Origin: Gammaproteobacteria bacterium
GTDB taxonomy: Bacteria > Pseudomonadota > Gammaproteobacteria > Eutrophobiales > Eutrophobiaceae
NCBI GenBank assembly: GCA_028279365.1
Contig: JANQNX010000013.1
Span: 248,001 to 312,000, forward strand
DNA length: 64,000 nt
Direction of reading: 5' to 3'
The position numbers and the translations under genes were made by a program. Shown piece by piece: positions 32,609 through 41,062 of this stretch (positions within the stretch are counted from its first letter, which is position 1; each line of letters begins with the position of its first letter). The notes under the pieces are model-generated. The model worked only from the letters and a program-made list of their open reading frames with translations. It did no database searches and had not been told where the DNA came from.

Positions 32609-32707
32609 TCATTCGACTTTCTCAACGCGCAGGCGAGTATCTGGATCACACAGATAAGTGTGACGCCACATAATAAATACCGGCTTGTGCGTAGTCATAA
32701 TGTTCAT
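32609..32707 (-). CDS. Possible 32-residue small protein or small RNA unit
   Basis: In the 346-base gap between two called genes, an ATG at 32707 opens a 32-codon frame ending TGA at 32609. The peptide has MWRHTYLCDPDTRLRVEK in its middle. On the same strand TTGACT (32745-32740), a 17-base spacer and GAATAT (32722-32717) form a good promoter whose start would fall at about 32710, so the message would be leaderless. The strong terminator at 32582-32554 follows. A promoter, short frame and terminator together suggest an autonomous unit of about 160 nt. It could equally be a small RNA; the frame has no ribosome site. Confidence 0.35.
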   Translation of the reverse strand: MNIMTTHKPVFIMWRHTYLCDPDTRLRVEKVE

Positions 32708-32814
32708 GGGGGCGCGATATTCTGCTTGTTTATCGTTAAAGTCAAGTATTTGTCGGTTACGAATTCATCTAATGAGGTTAATATTAGGGCATTCAAGCTA
32801 AATACAAGCCCTGA

Positions 32815-33774
32815 TTAATGAATCCGTCCAGCTTGTTCCTCTGCTTCCGTTTTATTTCCGTACTTTTGCCAATAGCTTCGAGACAATTGACGCGCCGCTC
32901 GTAAATTCGAGGGGTTTAAACGGCTTTCCAACTTAATACGCAATGGTTGTGCTTTAATCATCCCCCCGGCAGCGGCAATCCCGGCCCAGGCATAGGCCTG
33001 GATGATATCAGCCGGCACAAGTTTCCCTTCATAGTAAAGCGTCGCCAGGAAATATTGCGCTGTCACATCTTTTGCCTGTGTCTGATTTTGCAACCACTGA
33101 AGTTTATCAACTGATTCGGGCAGCCCTACCCCACTTTCGTAAAGACTGGCAAGAATATCCTGGGATTTTTCAAACCCTTGATTGGCAGCCAATTGATACC
33201 AACGCATCGCTTGTTGATAATCTTGCTCAATGCCTCTTGCCTGATGGTACATCACCCCCAGGTCATGTTGAGCACTGGCCAGCCCTTTCAGCGCTGCTTT
33301 GCGATACCATTTAGCAGCTTCAACGTAATCCTGCGAAACACCAATACCATCATGAAACATATAGGCAAGATTAGCTTCTGCCTCAGGGTTGCCTTTTAAT
33401 GCCGCCTTGCGCGACCATTTCATGGCTTCCCAATAATCTTTTTTTAGCCCCTTACCCTGCAAATACATACTCGCTATTTTCACCTGAGCGGCAGCATTGC
33501 CACCTTCAGCCGCCTGTAAAAAAAGCGTCGATGCCAGTCTGGTATCTTGTTCTACCCCCAGGCCTTGTTCATACATTTGTGCCAATAACTGTTGCGCATC
33601 AGCATTGCCTGACTTGGATAACGGTTCAATATAAAGCAATGTTTGTTCGTAATCGCCTTCAATAAACGCTTCCTGCGCCTTATCAAACTCTGACTGACCA
33701 CAGCCAGCGACAAGCAACACAGTAATAAGAAATAAGGACTTATAAATCAAACTCTTGCAACAATCGCGCTTCAT
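32815..33774 (-). CDS. Sel1-repeat lipoprotein
   Basis: 319 aa. A lipoprotein signal (FLITVLLVAGC, lipobox Cys near residue 25) indicates membrane anchoring after cleavage. The mature protein consists of tandem Sel1-like repeats of about 36 residues (for example AEANLAYMFHDGIGVSQDY and SAQHDLGVMYHQARGIEQDY), at least six. Such solenoids mediate protein contacts. Its start overlaps the 3' end of the upstream PilW-like gene by 35 bases, so they are cotranscribed. The partner is not known. Confidence 0.85.
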   Translation of the reverse strand: MKRDCCKSLIYKSLFLITVLLVAGCGQSEFDKAQEAFIEGDYEQTLLYIEPLSKSGNADAQQLLAQMYEQGLGVEQDTRLASTLFLQAAEGGNAAAQVKIASMYLQGKGLKKDYWEAMKWSRKAALKGNPEAEANLAYMFHDGIGVSQDYVEAAKWYRKAALKGLASAQHDLGVMYHQARGIEQDYQQAMRWYQLAANQGFEKSQDILASLYESGVGLPESVDKLQWLQNQTQAKDVTAQYFLATLYYEGKLVPADIIQAYAWAGIAAAGGMIKAQPLRIKLESRLNPSNLRAARQLSRSYWQKYGNKTEAEEQAGRIH

Positions 33775-34561
33775 CAGTATCGGGAAAGGTATTTTTCAAT
33801 AACAAGGCGTAGCTTGACACGTCGTCATCATAACCAAGCTGGTGGCATATTTTAATGCCTAGCAACAGGCTCTTAGGAGTTTGTCTGGCATTAGCCTTGT
33901 ACCGTCGAAAATAGGCATGCGCACTTTCAAACTCGTTATTGTCGTAAGCAATACTTGCCATCTGTAGTAACGCGGGGGCAAACGCAGCGTTTTGCGATAA
34001 GGCCTCGTTAAAGTAGCGTTTTGCCAATAGCGTATCGTCGTTCAGCGAACATAGGCCAGCATTGGTCAAGGCAATTTCCGGAGAGTCATAAAAAGGGTTC
34101 TTAGCCGCACTCAAAAAAGCATCGAGTGCCTCCTCTCGTCTACCCCGACTACACAAGAAGGAACCGTAATTATTAAAGGTCGAGGCATCATCAGGATCCA
34201 GTCGTATTGCACGTTTAAAATTTTTCTCTGCCTCACCCATCTCTCCTAATTGCTGATAGAGCAAGCCTCTTACATTATAAACAGGGGCAAAATCAGGTTT
34301 CGCCTGCACCGCCTTGTCCAACTTCCGCAGCGCCGCTTCATAATTGCCCTGGCGTAGATATTCAACCCCCAAATTCATATTCGCTGTGGCAACCTCCAGC
34401 GCCTTGCCCTTATTATTAGCAGGGTTGTTCAAGTCCCTCTCTGCGGCATTGTAAGCGGCATTATTAACCGTAGTGCCGATTGCACCAATCGCGGCTATTG
34501 GTGAACAAGCACTAATCAGCAGCCCTATCTGAAACAGGCAAAACAGGTAAAGGCATTTCAT
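33740..34561 (-). CDS. pilW: TPR lipoprotein, PilW/PilF-like type IV pilus biogenesis factor
   Basis: About 273 aa from the ATG at 34561. A lipobox (LLISAC, Cys near residue 19) and then TPR repeats: NLGVEYLRQGNYEAALRKL, NVRGLLYQQLGEMGEAEKNF, NNYGSFLCSRGRREEALDAF. The C-terminal SLLLGIKICHQLGYDDDVSSYALLLKN closely resembles the end of PilF/PilW, which pilots the pilus secretin. A longer frame from 34639 would bury the signal peptide. The gene is not in its usual rlmN-ispG-hisS neighbourhood, and no other pilus genes are here, so the pilus role is inferred from the sequence only. Confidence 0.75.
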   Translation of the reverse strand: MKCLYLFCLFQIGLLISACSPIAAIGAIGTTVNNAAYNAAERDLNNPANNKGKALEVATANMNLGVEYLRQGNYEAALRKLDKAVQAKPDFAPVYNVRGLLYQQLGEMGEAEKNFKRAIRLDPDDASTFNNYGSFLCSRGRREEALDAFLSAAKNPFYDSPEIALTNAGLCSLNDDTLLAKRYFNEALSQNAAFAPALLQMASIAYDNNEFESAHAYFRRYKANARQTPKSLLLGIKICHQLGYDDDVSSYALLLKNTFPDTDEARLLQEFDL

Positions 34562-34658
34562 TACTGAATTATAAGTCGAAACCAAAAAAATTAGATAACT
34601 TAAGGTATCTGCGACATAATCTGGCTGACGCTGAAGCAACTATCTTCTAGGAATACCT

Positions 34659-34805
34659 ATGAGTAAAACGATTACAATTGAAATCAGTGAAGAAACCTAT
34701 AGTTTTTTGATGAGCAAGTCAGATGAGAGCGAAACAGTTGAAATGTTAGCGACTGAATACCTGGAACAAGGTATTAGTATTGAACAAACACTAAGACAGC
34801 AATAA
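34659..34805 (+). CDS. Small protein with ribbon-helix-helix-like N terminus
   Basis: A 48-residue frame. AGGA six bases before the ATG is a good ribosome site. The peptide begins with a short beta-type stretch, TITIEISEETYSFL, typical of ribbon-helix-helix or antitoxin-type proteins, followed by acidic helices. It lies between the divergent pilW-like gene and the DUF4124 gene, 40 bases before the latter. No toxin-like partner is adjacent. Function unknown. Confidence 0.6.
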   Translation: MSKTITIEISEETYSFLMSKSDESETVEMLATEYLEQGISIEQTLRQQ

Positions 34806-34845
34806 GCTCTGAAGACATCATCATTCCACTCAAGCATGCCTCGCC

Positions 34846-35322
34846 ATGATGAGACTGCTTATTAAAACCTGTCTGATTGCATTTGTGTTATACGCCGCGG
34901 GCAGCTATGTCAATTACCTATCCAATCCAATCTCAACCAATAACAAAAGCGCTAAAATTTTCTCTGACAATATCAAGCCTGCAGTTGATGCAGTATTGAA
35001 AAAAAACGAGCAAGTCGAAGAAACAACCGAATCAACAGCAGTCAAAAACATGTATCGTTGGCGTGACGAAAATGGCGTGATACACATCTCCAGCGACAAA
35101 CCCGAAAACAAAAACGACATGGAAATTATTTCCTACACCGAGCCTGAGCCGAAAAAAGACAATGCAGCAGAAGTCATTGAATACAAGCCGACCAATATTG
35201 AGCATGGCCCAATACCTGACAATATCTATTCACCAGAGGGCGTCAAACAGTTGATCGAACAGGCCAAGGCTATCAATCAGCAAATAAACACCGCAATTCC
35301 TGAGAGCGAACAGGCTCGATAA
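34846..35322 (+). CDS. DUF4124-domain membrane-anchored protein
   Basis: 158 aa. An N-terminal hydrophobic segment (LLIKTCLIAFVLYAAGSYV, about 4-22) probably anchors it in the inner membrane. After an acidic linker, a DUF4124-type motif MYRWRDENGVIHISSDKP is at about 69-86. The rest is polar and charged. DUF4124 proteins are common in gammaproteobacteria near envelope and pilus genes; their role is unknown. Confidence 0.75.
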   Translation: MMRLLIKTCLIAFVLYAAGSYVNYLSNPISTNNKSAKIFSDNIKPAVDAVLKKNEQVEETTESTAVKNMYRWRDENGVIHISSDKPENKNDMEIISYTEPEPKKDNAAEVIEYKPTNIEHGPIPDNIYSPEGVKQLIEQAKAINQQINTAIPESEQAR

Positions 35323-35413
35323 CATCTATACCCATCATTCCATGATTTAATTTACCTGATTCAACTTTTGCCGAATTTTGCCGATGCCATAAGAGAAACG
35401 TAGAGGCTCTGTT

Positions 35414-35776
35414 ATGCATCATCTTCAAGACCGTCGACACCAGCCACGTTACAACATCACTGAAGCAGTGATTAACGTGGAAGATAATAAGAATATTGGC
35501 TATACATCCAATATCAACGCCTTTGGTATGATGCTGGTCAGTAAAACACGCTATCCTGTAGAAACGGATTTGCGAGTCAAAATTCTTATCCCAATCAGTC
35601 ACAATGAGCGGGCACCTGTTACGCTTCAAGCGGAATGTTGCTGGGAGACAGAGATCAAGGGCGCGTCCTTGTTCCATTCCGGTTTTCGTTTCAACTACAC
35701 TAACCAAACAGAAGTACAATTCACCAAAATCCTGTTTGATTCAATCGACACAGAAGCAACCGGTCTTCCACATTAA
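35414..35776 (+). CDS. PilZ-domain protein, candidate cyclic di-GMP receptor
   Basis: 120 aa, a single PilZ domain. The N-terminal RxxxR motif is present (R8-R12 within DRRHQPR). The second motif reads SNINAFGMML, so the usual (D/N)xSxxG is NxNxxG with Asn replacing Ser. Binding is probable but not certain. The final GFRFNYTN matches the domain end. It stands alone upstream of the ccm operon. The diguanylate cyclase at 7888 could supply its ligand. Confidence 0.8.
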   Translation: MHHLQDRRHQPRYNITEAVINVEDNKNIGYTSNINAFGMMLVSKTRYPVETDLRVKILIPISHNERAPVTLQAECCWETEIKGASLFHSGFRFNYTNQTEVQFTKILFDSIDTEATGLPH

Positions 35777-35803
35777 AACAACGGATGTTCGATTAGCAGG
35801 ATA

Positions 35804-35860
35804 TTATTCACACATAAATCACTGTATTATTTACAGTAATTGAGTAAAAATCGTGAATAA
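35804..35860. other. Nested inverted repeat upstream of ccmA
   Basis: Outer arms TTATTCAC (35804-35811) and GTGAATAA (35853-35860); inner arms ACTGTA (35821-35826) and TACAGT (35832-35837). The structure ends 17 bases before the ccmA GTG. It could be a leader hairpin or a protein-binding dyad; no U tract follows, so a terminator is unlikely. Confidence 0.45.
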
Positions 35861-35877
35861 CATCCCTCAGGCTAACC

Positions 35878-36510
35878 GTGCCCAGATTCGAAACACAACA
35901 ACTCGAAAGTATCCGTCGTGACAACATCCTGTTTAAAGATATTTCTTTTAGTCTGGATCAAGGTGAACTGCTACAAATAGACGGGGTCAACGGCAGTGGA
36001 AAAAGTACACTATTACGCATTTGTGCCGGTTTGACTCTGCCCAATAGCGGTGCGGTTTTATGGGATAACACCTCAATAGATTCAAACAGACATCATTATC
36101 TCCAGAACATGACTTACGTCGGGCATCAAAATGGTGTGAAAGATGCCCTCTCAGTGCATGAAAATATACAGGTCATTCATGCCTTATCCGGCACATCGGA
36201 CGTTCTGGATTGTACAAGCACATTAAACCAGGTCGGATTGTCAATCGATGAAGATGTATTGCTGGGCAAATTGTCTGCTGGGCAAAAAAGACGCGTGGGA
36301 CTTTGTCGTTTGGTCCTTAATACATCGCAACTATGGCTGCTGGATGAACCTTTTACTTCGTTAGATATTGAAGGCAAAGCCTTGATTGAAAGGCTCATCG
36401 TTTCGCATTGCCAACAAGGCGGTATGGTCATCTTCGCGACACACCAGGCAATTGAAATAGAAGGCGCTGATATACGTCATATTCACCTAGGAAAGACGAA
36501 TGGCAACTAG
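35878..36510 (+). CDS. ccmA: Cytochrome c maturation ABC ATPase CcmA
   Basis: ATPase of the CcmABCD complex that releases haem-loaded CcmE. 210 aa. Walker A is GVNGSGKSTLL (about 38-48), the signature is KLSAGQKRRVGL, and Walker B is LWLLDEPFTSLD. Start is GTG. It opens the nine-gene ccm operon, and the next gene overlaps it by 11 bases. Confidence 0.96.
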   Translation: MPRFETQQLESIRRDNILFKDISFSLDQGELLQIDGVNGSGKSTLLRICAGLTLPNSGAVLWDNTSIDSNRHHYLQNMTYVGHQNGVKDALSVHENIQVIHALSGTSDVLDCTSTLNQVGLSIDEDVLLGKLSAGQKRRVGLCRLVLNTSQLWLLDEPFTSLDIEGKALIERLIVSHCQQGGMVIFATHQAIEIEGADIRHIHLGKTNGN

Positions 36511-37174
36511 ATTTACCCCTTTTATTTGCATACTGAAACGGGACCTGATCATTGCCTGCCGTAATCGTTATGAATTAATCAATCCGCTGCTGTTTTTTAT
36601 TATGGTAATCGTGCTGTTCCCGCTTGCCATGGGAACTGACCAGACGATGTTGCGTGATATCACTGCTGGCATGATTTGGGTCACTGCTCTGCTCGCTTCT
36701 ACCTTATCGTTAGACGCAATGTTCCGCACTGATTTTGAAGACGGCTCGGTTGAACAGCTGACGCTGTCAAATTACCCATTAACCTTATTGGTCGGCGCGA
36801 AGATTCTGGCCCATTGGCTAGTCACCGGCGTGCCACTCATCCTTGTTTCCCTGTTAGTCGGGTATATTCTGTCTTTGTCCTATGCAGCCCTGATGGCATT
36901 ATTTATAACGCTATTACTGGGTACGCCCATACTGAGTCTGATTGGTGCGATTGCAGTAGCATTAACAATTGGTTTAAGAGGTGGTATGTTATTGAGTCTG
37001 TTGATCCTGCCCTTGTATATGCCAGTGCTCATCTTTTCGATGCTGGCCGTTAACAATGCCAACGATGGTCTATCCATCTCAGCAGAATGTTATTTTCTGG
37101 CGGGATTGCTGGTATTGGCAATTACTTTAGCTCCGGTCGCTACAGCCGCGTCATTGAGAATCAGATTAAGTTGA
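36500..37174 (+). CDS. ccmB: Haem exporter membrane subunit CcmB
   Basis: Membrane partner of CcmA, 224 aa with six hydrophobic helices. FICILKRDLIIACRNRYELINPLLFF opens the protein, and MFRTDFEDGSVEQL is the conserved cytoplasmic loop. The start overlaps ccmA by 11 bases, and its stop shares bases with the TTG start of ccmC (TTGA). Confidence 0.95.
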   Translation: MATRFTPFICILKRDLIIACRNRYELINPLLFFIMVIVLFPLAMGTDQTMLRDITAGMIWVTALLASTLSLDAMFRTDFEDGSVEQLTLSNYPLTLLVGAKILAHWLVTGVPLILVSLLVGYILSLSYAALMALFITLLLGTPILSLIGAIAVALTIGLRGGMLLSLLILPLYMPVLIFSMLAVNNANDGLSISAECYFLAGLLVLAITLAPVATAASLRIRLS

Positions 37175-37926
37175 ACATTAAACGACAATTCCATTTATTT
37201 GGCTCACCAAAATATTTTTACACCATATCGGTCAAGCTCAGTTTTTGGTTGATGTTATTATCTTTAGTATTGTTCGCTGTCGGCCTTTATGGCGGACTGG
37301 TAATGGCCCCGGCAGACTATCAACAGGGTGATAGCTTTCGCATTATCTACATTCATGTCCCCTCGGCCTGGATGTCTCTATTTGTTTACATGGTCATGGC
37401 CATCTCGGGTGGTATCGGCTTGATATGGCATATGAAGATCGCTGAAATTGTTGCTCGCAGCAGCGCCCCGATAGGCGCGTCATTCACGTTTATTGCACTC
37501 GTAACCGGTGCGATTTGGGGTAAACCAATGTGGGGAACCTGGTGGGTCTGGGACGCCAGATTAACGTCAGAACTGATTCTATTATTCTTGTATTTGGGCT
37601 TTATTGCACTTCAGTCGGCTTTCGAGGATCGCCGCGTTGCAGCGAGAGCAGGTGCAATTCTGGCGTTAGTCGGTATCGTCAATATTCCCATCATTCACTA
37701 TTCCGTAGAATGGTGGAATACCCTGCATCAAGGTCCGACGGTGACCAAATTTGATTCACCGTCGATTCATTTAAGTATGTTGATTCCGTTGCTAATAATG
37801 AGTCTCGCCTTTACCAGTTATTATTTTTCTGTAATGTTAACCCGCTGTCGAAGTGAAATCCTTGAATATGAAGCAAACGCAAACTGGGTGAAAGAATTGT
37901 TAACAACTAAAACTGCATCGATATGA
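37171..37926 (+). CDS. ccmC: Haem-handling protein CcmC
   Basis: Inner-membrane protein that presents haem to CcmE, about 251 aa, six helices. The tryptophan-rich WWD motif is WGTWWVWDARLTSELIL. Conserved His are at HVPSAW and HYSVEWWNTLHQG. I start it at the TTG 37171, which overlaps the ccmB stop as TTGA; this gives the family-typical N terminus (HLFGSPKYFY). A longer frame from 37087 would overlap ccmB by 88 bases. Confidence 0.95.
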   Translation: MNIKRQFHLFGSPKYFYTISVKLSFWLMLLSLVLFAVGLYGGLVMAPADYQQGDSFRIIYIHVPSAWMSLFVYMVMAISGGIGLIWHMKIAEIVARSSAPIGASFTFIALVTGAIWGKPMWGTWWVWDARLTSELILLFLYLGFIALQSAFEDRRVAARAGAILALVGIVNIPIIHYSVEWWNTLHQGPTVTKFDSPSIHLSMLIPLLIMSLAFTSYYFSVMLTRCRSEILEYEANANWVKELLTTKTASI

Positions 37927-38075
37927 ACGAATTTATTGAAATGGGTGGCTATGGGAAGTTTGTCTGGTCCGCTTATGCAATTTGGTTAATTGTCATGGTC
38001 ATTAACTACGTGCAGCCAATGATCAGGGAAAAGAAAACCGTTAACGAACTGAGTAAACGTTTAGGTCTCAAATAA
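37923..38075 (+). CDS. ccmD: Haem exporter accessory protein CcmD
   Basis: Small 50-residue membrane protein that stabilises the CcmABC-CcmE complex. It begins NEFIEMGGYGKFVWSAY, a typical CcmD start, has one membrane helix (about residues 14-31) and a basic cytoplasmic tail. It is coupled to ccmC through an ATGA overlap and followed by ccmE after three bases. Confidence 0.92.
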   Translation: MNEFIEMGGYGKFVWSAYAIWLIVMVINYVQPMIREKKTVNELSKRLGLK

Positions 38076-38078
38076 GTC

Positions 38079-38534
38079 ATGACACCAAGAAAAAAACGAA
38101 TAGTGACAGCGCTCAGTATAGTAATGGGAATGGCTGTTTCTGCCGGTTTAATTCTAACTGCGTTTGAAAAAAACCTGCTTTACTTCTATAGCCCGTCACA
38201 AATAGTGGCAGGCGAAGCCCCAGCGGCAAGGGCATTTCGCGTCGGTGGGTTAGTACAAGAAGGCAGCGTTGAACGCGACCCTCAAAGTCTTAAAGTCAGT
38301 TTTGTGTTAAGCGACACATTACAAAACGTGACAGTGAATTACGAAGGTATCTTGCCAGATCTATTTCGTGAAGGTCAGGGAATTGTAGCCAATGGCAAGC
38401 TTGATCAAAACGGTATCTTCCAAGCCAGTGAAGTATTGGCAAAACATGATGAAAATTATATGCCGCCAGAGGTGATGGATGCACTGGCAAAGGCAGGGGC
38501 AGACATTCCTCATGAATATAAGGCGGTAGAATAG
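38079..38534 (+). CDS. ccmE: Haem chaperone CcmE
   Basis: Periplasmic haem chaperone anchored by an N-terminal helix, 151 aa. The OB fold starts at FRVGGLVQEGSV. The covalent haem ligand His lies in LAKHDENYMPPEV near residue 129, followed by the Tyr used as axial ligand in the family. It lies between ccmD and ccmF with three- and six-base gaps. Confidence 0.96.
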   Translation: MTPRKKRIVTALSIVMGMAVSAGLILTAFEKNLLYFYSPSQIVAGEAPAARAFRVGGLVQEGSVERDPQSLKVSFVLSDTLQNVTVNYEGILPDLFREGQGIVANGKLDQNGIFQASEVLAKHDENYMPPEVMDALAKAGADIPHEYKAVE

Positions 38535-38540
38535 TCATTT

Positions 38541-40520
38541 ATGATTCCTGAAATTGGACAACTTGCGTTAGTTCTTGCTCTGGTGATTGCGCTGGTACAA
38601 ACCGTATTACCAATTGCCGGTGCTCAGTTTCATATTCATAACTGGATGTTGCTTGCCCGCCCTACTGCACGGCTGCAATTATTTTTTATGCTCATTGCAT
38701 TCTTCAGTCTGGTCTGGTCGTTCATCGATCACGATTTTTCTGTCGCCTATGTCGCCAATAATTCAAATAGCCTGCTTCCTATTCATTACCGCATCTCTGC
38801 CGTCTGGGGCGCTCATGAAGGCTCATTATTATTATGGGCCTTGATATTAAGTCTATGGACGGTAGCGGTCAGTATTTTTAGTCAACGTTTACCGCTGGCG
38901 TTTATTGCCCGTGTGATCGGCGTGATGGGTTCCGTCAGCATCGGTTTCCTATTGTTTATGTTATTAACCTCCAATCCATTCGATCGTTTAGTCCCAATGC
39001 CGGTTGATGGGGGTGATTTAAATCCGTTATTGCAAGACCCCGGATTAATTATTCACCCGCCCATGTTGTATATGGGCTATGTCGGTTTTTCTGTTGCCTT
39101 TGGTTTTGCCATTGCTGCCCTGCTTGGCGGCAATCTCGATACCAGCTGGGCGCGCTGGTCACGCCCCTGGACGATCATGGCCTGGGTATTCCTGACCATT
39201 GGAATCGCACTCGGTAGTTGGTGGGCCTATTATGAACTTGGCTGGGGTGGCTGGTGGTTTTGGGATCCGGTCGAGAATGCGTCATTCATGCCCTGGTTGA
39301 TCGGAACCGCACTGATACATTCTCTGGCCGCGACGGAAAAACGCGATGTATTTAAAAACTGGACAGTGCTACTGGCAATCTCTGCGTTCGCTCTCAGTCT
39401 GCTTGGTACCTTCCTGGTACGCTCCGGTGTCTTAACCTCAGTGCATGCCTTTGCTAGCGATCCCACTCGAGGTGTGTTCATTCTGGTATTACTCGGCATT
39501 TATATCGGTGGTTCATTGTCGCTGTATGCATGGCGAGCTCCGGGGACACTCACCAGTGGAAAATTCAGCCTGTTTTCCAGAGAAACATTCCTGTTATTTA
39601 ATAGCGTCTTTTTAGTCGTGGCCATGTTGACCGTATTACTTGGTACCTTGTATCCACTGGTTACCGAAGCTTTGAACATGGGTAAGCTTTCAGTTGGCGC
39701 ACCTTATTTTAATGCCGTATTTATTCCACTAATGCTGCCGATTGTTTTTTTAATTGGCATCGGTTCGATAGTTCGCTGGCGTAACGACAAACTCGATCGC
39801 GTCATCAAACCATTAATATGGCTGCTGCTGGTTAGTATTATTGCTGCCGTCATTATTGGACTCATCTTCGTTGATAGCGCATTACTGAAAACTATCACCG
39901 GCATTGCGGCAGCAAGCTGGATCATTCTAACCAGCTTATCTGCGGTTCGTGCCAGACTAAAAAATCGTAAAAACAAACTGGTGGCTTTGGCTAATTTGCC
40001 CAGGGGATTTTATGGCATGACCATTGCCCACATCGGCTTTGCCGTATGTATCATCGGCATTACCATTACCAGCAATCATAGCGTTGATATTCATGAGCGC
40101 ATGGCGGCCGGAGATAGCATTGAGTTTGCCGGCTATCGATTTACATTGGATAGTATTCGTGAGGTTAATGGACCGAACTACAAGGCAACCGAAGCCAGTG
40201 TGTCAGTCACAAAAGATAACGTGCCGGTGACGGTGTTGAATACACAAAAACGCATCTATGCGGTAAGGAATATGCCAATGACGGAAGCAGGTATCGATTC
40301 CGGTCTGACAAGAGATTTGTATGCGTCTCTGGGCGAACCGTTAGACGCTCAGGCCTGGAGTATCCGCTTGTATCATAAACCTTTCGTTAATTGGATCTGG
40401 CTCGGTGCAGTCCTGATGGCTTTGGGTGGCCTGTTTGCTGCCAGTGATCGTCGTTATCGTCTATCAGTGAAAAAACCTCAAACTATTACGGCAAGCGACA
40501 ACAGCGTCATTGTAAAGTAG
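38541..40520 (+). CDS. ccmF: Haem lyase subunit CcmF
   Basis: Large inner-membrane component of the haem ligase, 659 aa, about fifteen helices. The WWD domain reads WGGWWFWDPVENASFMPWL (about 233-251). Conserved features include AVWGAHEGSLLLW and, near the end, the periplasmic domain (HSVDIHERMAAGDSIEF). It works with CcmH and CcmI to attach haem to apocytochromes. Confidence 0.97.
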   Translation: MIPEIGQLALVLALVIALVQTVLPIAGAQFHIHNWMLLARPTARLQLFFMLIAFFSLVWSFIDHDFSVAYVANNSNSLLPIHYRISAVWGAHEGSLLLWALILSLWTVAVSIFSQRLPLAFIARVIGVMGSVSIGFLLFMLLTSNPFDRLVPMPVDGGDLNPLLQDPGLIIHPPMLYMGYVGFSVAFGFAIAALLGGNLDTSWARWSRPWTIMAWVFLTIGIALGSWWAYYELGWGGWWFWDPVENASFMPWLIGTALIHSLAATEKRDVFKNWTVLLAISAFALSLLGTFLVRSGVLTSVHAFASDPTRGVFILVLLGIYIGGSLSLYAWRAPGTLTSGKFSLFSRETFLLFNSVFLVVAMLTVLLGTLYPLVTEALNMGKLSVGAPYFNAVFIPLMLPIVFLIGIGSIVRWRNDKLDRVIKPLIWLLLVSIIAAVIIGLIFVDSALLKTITGIAAASWIILTSLSAVRARLKNRKNKLVALANLPRGFYGMTIAHIGFAVCIIGITITSNHSVDIHERMAAGDSIEFAGYRFTLDSIREVNGPNYKATEASVSVTKDNVPVTVLNTQKRIYAVRNMPMTEAGIDSGLTRDLYASLGEPLDAQAWSIRLYHKPFVNWIWLGAVLMALGGLFAASDRRYRLSVKKPQTITASDNSVIVK

Positions 40521-40531
40521 ATATCAACATT

Positions 40532-41062
40532 ATGTTGCGTTACTCACTGCCCTTGTTGCTGTTTATCGGTCTCGTTGTTTTATTTTTATTTGGCCTGCAA
40601 AACGATCCCCGTAAAGTACCCTCTCCGCTAATTGATAAACCGGCGCCGGATTTTTCCCTACCGAGCCTACACACGCCTGATACAACCATCAGCAAATCCG
40701 ATTTATTAGGCAAGGTGACATTGATTAATGTTTGGGCGTCGTGGTGTGCTGCCTGTCGCATTGAACATCCACTATTTGTGAAGACGGCGAAGAAAGAATC
40801 ACTATCGATATATGGATTGAATTATAAAGATAAACGCGACGATGCGCTGCAATGGCTAGAACAGTTAGGTGACCCCTATATTGATAGCGCATTTGATCAG
40901 GCTGGCACTACCGGTATTGACTATGGTGTTTACGGTGTGCCAGAAACATTTATTATCGATAAACAAGGTGTGATTCGTTATAAACACATCGGCCCGGTCA
41001 ATCAAAATCAGTTAGACGAGATTATCCTGCCGCTTGTAAAAGAACTCGAAAAAGCATCATGA
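40532..41062 (+). CDS. ccmG: Thiol:disulfide oxidoreductase CcmG/DsbE
   Basis: Membrane-anchored periplasmic thioredoxin that keeps apocytochrome and CcmH thiols reduced. 176 aa: an N-terminal helix (about 4-22), then the thioredoxin fold with active site WASWCAAC (Cys near 72 and 75) and the family-specific GVYGVPETFIID near 130-141. Overlaps ccmH by four bases. Confidence 0.95.
   Translation: MLRYSLPLLLFIGLVVLFLFGLQNDPRKVPSPLIDKPAPDFSLPSLHTPDTTISKSDLLGKVTLINVWASWCAACRIEHPLFVKTAKKESLSIYGLNYKDKRDDALQWLEQLGDPYIDSAFDQAGTTGIDYGVYGVPETFIIDKQGVIRYKHIGPVNQNQLDEIILPLVKELEKAS

Noticed and set aside
35414-35776. PilZ protein as part of the ccm operon
   Set aside because: A 101-base gap with a nested inverted repeat separates them, and there is no functional link.
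37087-37170. Longer N terminus for CcmC
   Set aside because: It would overlap ccmB by 88 bases, and the added residues do not resemble CcmC; the TTG at 37171 gives the family start.
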